A DNA stretch of 64,000 bases from Episyrphus balteatus (lineage: Eukaryota; Arthropoda; Insecta; Diptera; Syrphidae), in NCBI RefSeq assembly GCF_945859705.1, contig NC_079136.1, forward strand, positions 124,965,027 through 125,029,026, written 5' to 3'. Below the pieces are notes generated by a model. That model searched no databases, was not told the origin of the DNA, and saw only the letters and a list, made by a program, of their open reading frames with translations. How positions within the stretch are numbered: position 1 is the stretch's first letter; each line of letters begins with the position of its first letter. Below, piece after piece: positions 62,701 to 64,000 of this stretch. A program made the translations under genes and the position numbers.

Positions 62701-64000
62701 AACACTATGAAACTTGCAAAATTCAAAATTCTCTAAAAACAAAACTACAAGTCCAAAACTTATAAAAAATACATTTTTGTGCTCTGTGAGTCGATATCCT
62801 TCGCATACAATTCAATTGGAGTTGAAAAATTCACGTTTGGAGGAAATCACTTTTAAAAATGTTTAAATCGTCATATCTCGTTAACCAAGCGTCTAAACAC
62901 TATGAAACTTGCAAAATTCAAAATTCTCTAAAAACAAAACTACAAGTCCAAAACTTATAAAAAATACATTTTTGTGCTCTGTGAGTCGATATCCTTCGCA
63001 TACAATTCAATTGGAGTTGAAAAATTCACGTTTGGAGAAAATCACGTTTAAAAATGTTTAAATCGTCATATCTCGTTAACCAAGCGTCTAAACACTATGA
63101 AACTTGCAAAATTCAAAATTCTCTAAAAACAAAACTACAAGTCCAAAACTTATAAAAAATACATTTTTGTGCTCTGTGAGTCGATATCCTTCACATACAA
63201 TTCAATTGGAGTTGAAAAATTCACGTTTGGAGAAAATCACTTTTAAAAATGTTTAAATCGTCATATCTCGTTAACCAAGCGTCTAAACACTATGAAACTT
63301 GCAAAATTCAAAATTCTCTAAAAACAAAACTACAAGTCCAAAACTTATAAAAAATACATTTTTGTGCTCTGTGAGTCGATATCCTTCGCATACAATTCAA
63401 TTGGAGTTGAAAAATTCACGTTTGGAGAAAATCACTTTTAAAAATGTTTAAATCGTCATATCTCGTTAACCAAGCGTCTAAACACTATGAAACTTGCAAA
63501 ATTCAAAATTCTCTAAAAACAAAACTACAAGTCCAAAACTTATAAAAAATACATTTTTGTGCTCTGTGAGTCGATATCCTTCGCATACAATTCAATTGGA
63601 GTTGAAAAATTCACGTTTGGAGAAAATCACTTTTAAAAATGTTTAAATCGTCATATCTCGTTAACCAAGCGTCTAAACACTATGAAACTTGCAAAATTCA
63701 AAATTCTCTAAAAACAAAACTACAAGTCCAAAACTTATAAAAAATACATTTTTGTGCTCTGTGAGTCGATATCCTTCGCATACAATTCAATTGGAGTTGA
63801 AAAATTCACGTTTGGAGAAAATCACTTTTAAAAATGTTTAAATCGTCATATCTCGTTAACCAAGCGTCTAAACACTATGAAACTTGCAAAATTCAAAATT
63901 CTCTAAAAACAAAACTACAAGTCCAAAACTTATAAAAAATACATTTTTGTGCTCTGTGAGTCGATATCCTTCACATACAATTCAATTGGAGTTGAAAAAT

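Larger units (their letters stand above)
42874..64000 (-). repeat. 195-bp satellite array, inverted orientation, segment 3
   Basis: About 108 monomers, resuming in the A tract (AAAAATACATTTTTG) and running off the window end. The proximal part (42874-56800) is rich in length variants and higher-order blocks; the distal part (about 57200-64000) is nearly uniform, with sporadic CTTCACATAC monomers. Apparent short open frames beginning ATGTTTAAATCG arise where small deletions shift the frame, and are not genes. Confidence 0.98.

Overview
The window is eukaryotic repeat DNA and contains no intact protein-coding gene. About 54.6 kb of it is one satellite, a monomer of 195 bp (about 30% GC, counted on the first monomer) repeated roughly 280 times. 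The remainder is two blocks of nested transposon debris (22956-28696 and 39461-42873) and a 200-base assembly gap (16326-16525). A jockey-like non-LTR reverse transcriptase remnant, piggyBac-like ends at TTAA and hAT-like ends with an 8-bp target duplication suggest an arthropod, most likely an insect. I cannot name the species. Nothing bacterial or viral is seen.

Layout: 1-16325 satellite, orientation called + here; 16326-16525 Ns; 16526-22953 the same satellite in inverted orientation; 22956-28696 transposon block A; 28697-39459 inverted satellite; 39461-42873 transposon block B; 42874-64000 inverted satellite. The arrays show local higher-order structure (779-bp four-mers, 585-bp and 579-bp three-mers, 772/773-bp four-mers) and blocks duplicated at 1575 and 3256 bp spacing, as expected from unequal exchange or amplification.

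The transposon blocks can be read layer by layer. An unclassified element, here called Z (about 0.64 kb without its cargo, left end GAGTGTGTGTACACATG, right end AGAAGTATAACTTC), sits in the A6 tract of TAAAAAAT. Z carries a 14-bp minisatellite (GCAACTTGCCACAT). A non-autonomous hAT-like element with ends CAGGGTTGC/GCAACCCTG is inserted in that minisatellite, flanked by the duplication GCAACTTG. The hAT-like element has GAGCT-rich inverted subterminal arms and tandem 477-bp units. In some copies a piggyBac-like MITE lies inside the hAT-like element, and in one copy a 5'-truncated jockey-like fragment lies inside the MITE. In block A a second Z-hAT composite is inserted into a 477-bp unit of the first. 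Block B keeps the uninterrupted version of that site, and also carries the orphaned right half of another Z-hAT. Z and hAT are joined identically in every copy, so the composite appears to have moved or been copied as one unit with its own internal satellites.

The main results are this stratified nest, with internal empty sites that order the insertions, and the satellite strand switch hidden in the gap. Functional claims such as a centromeric role are inference only.
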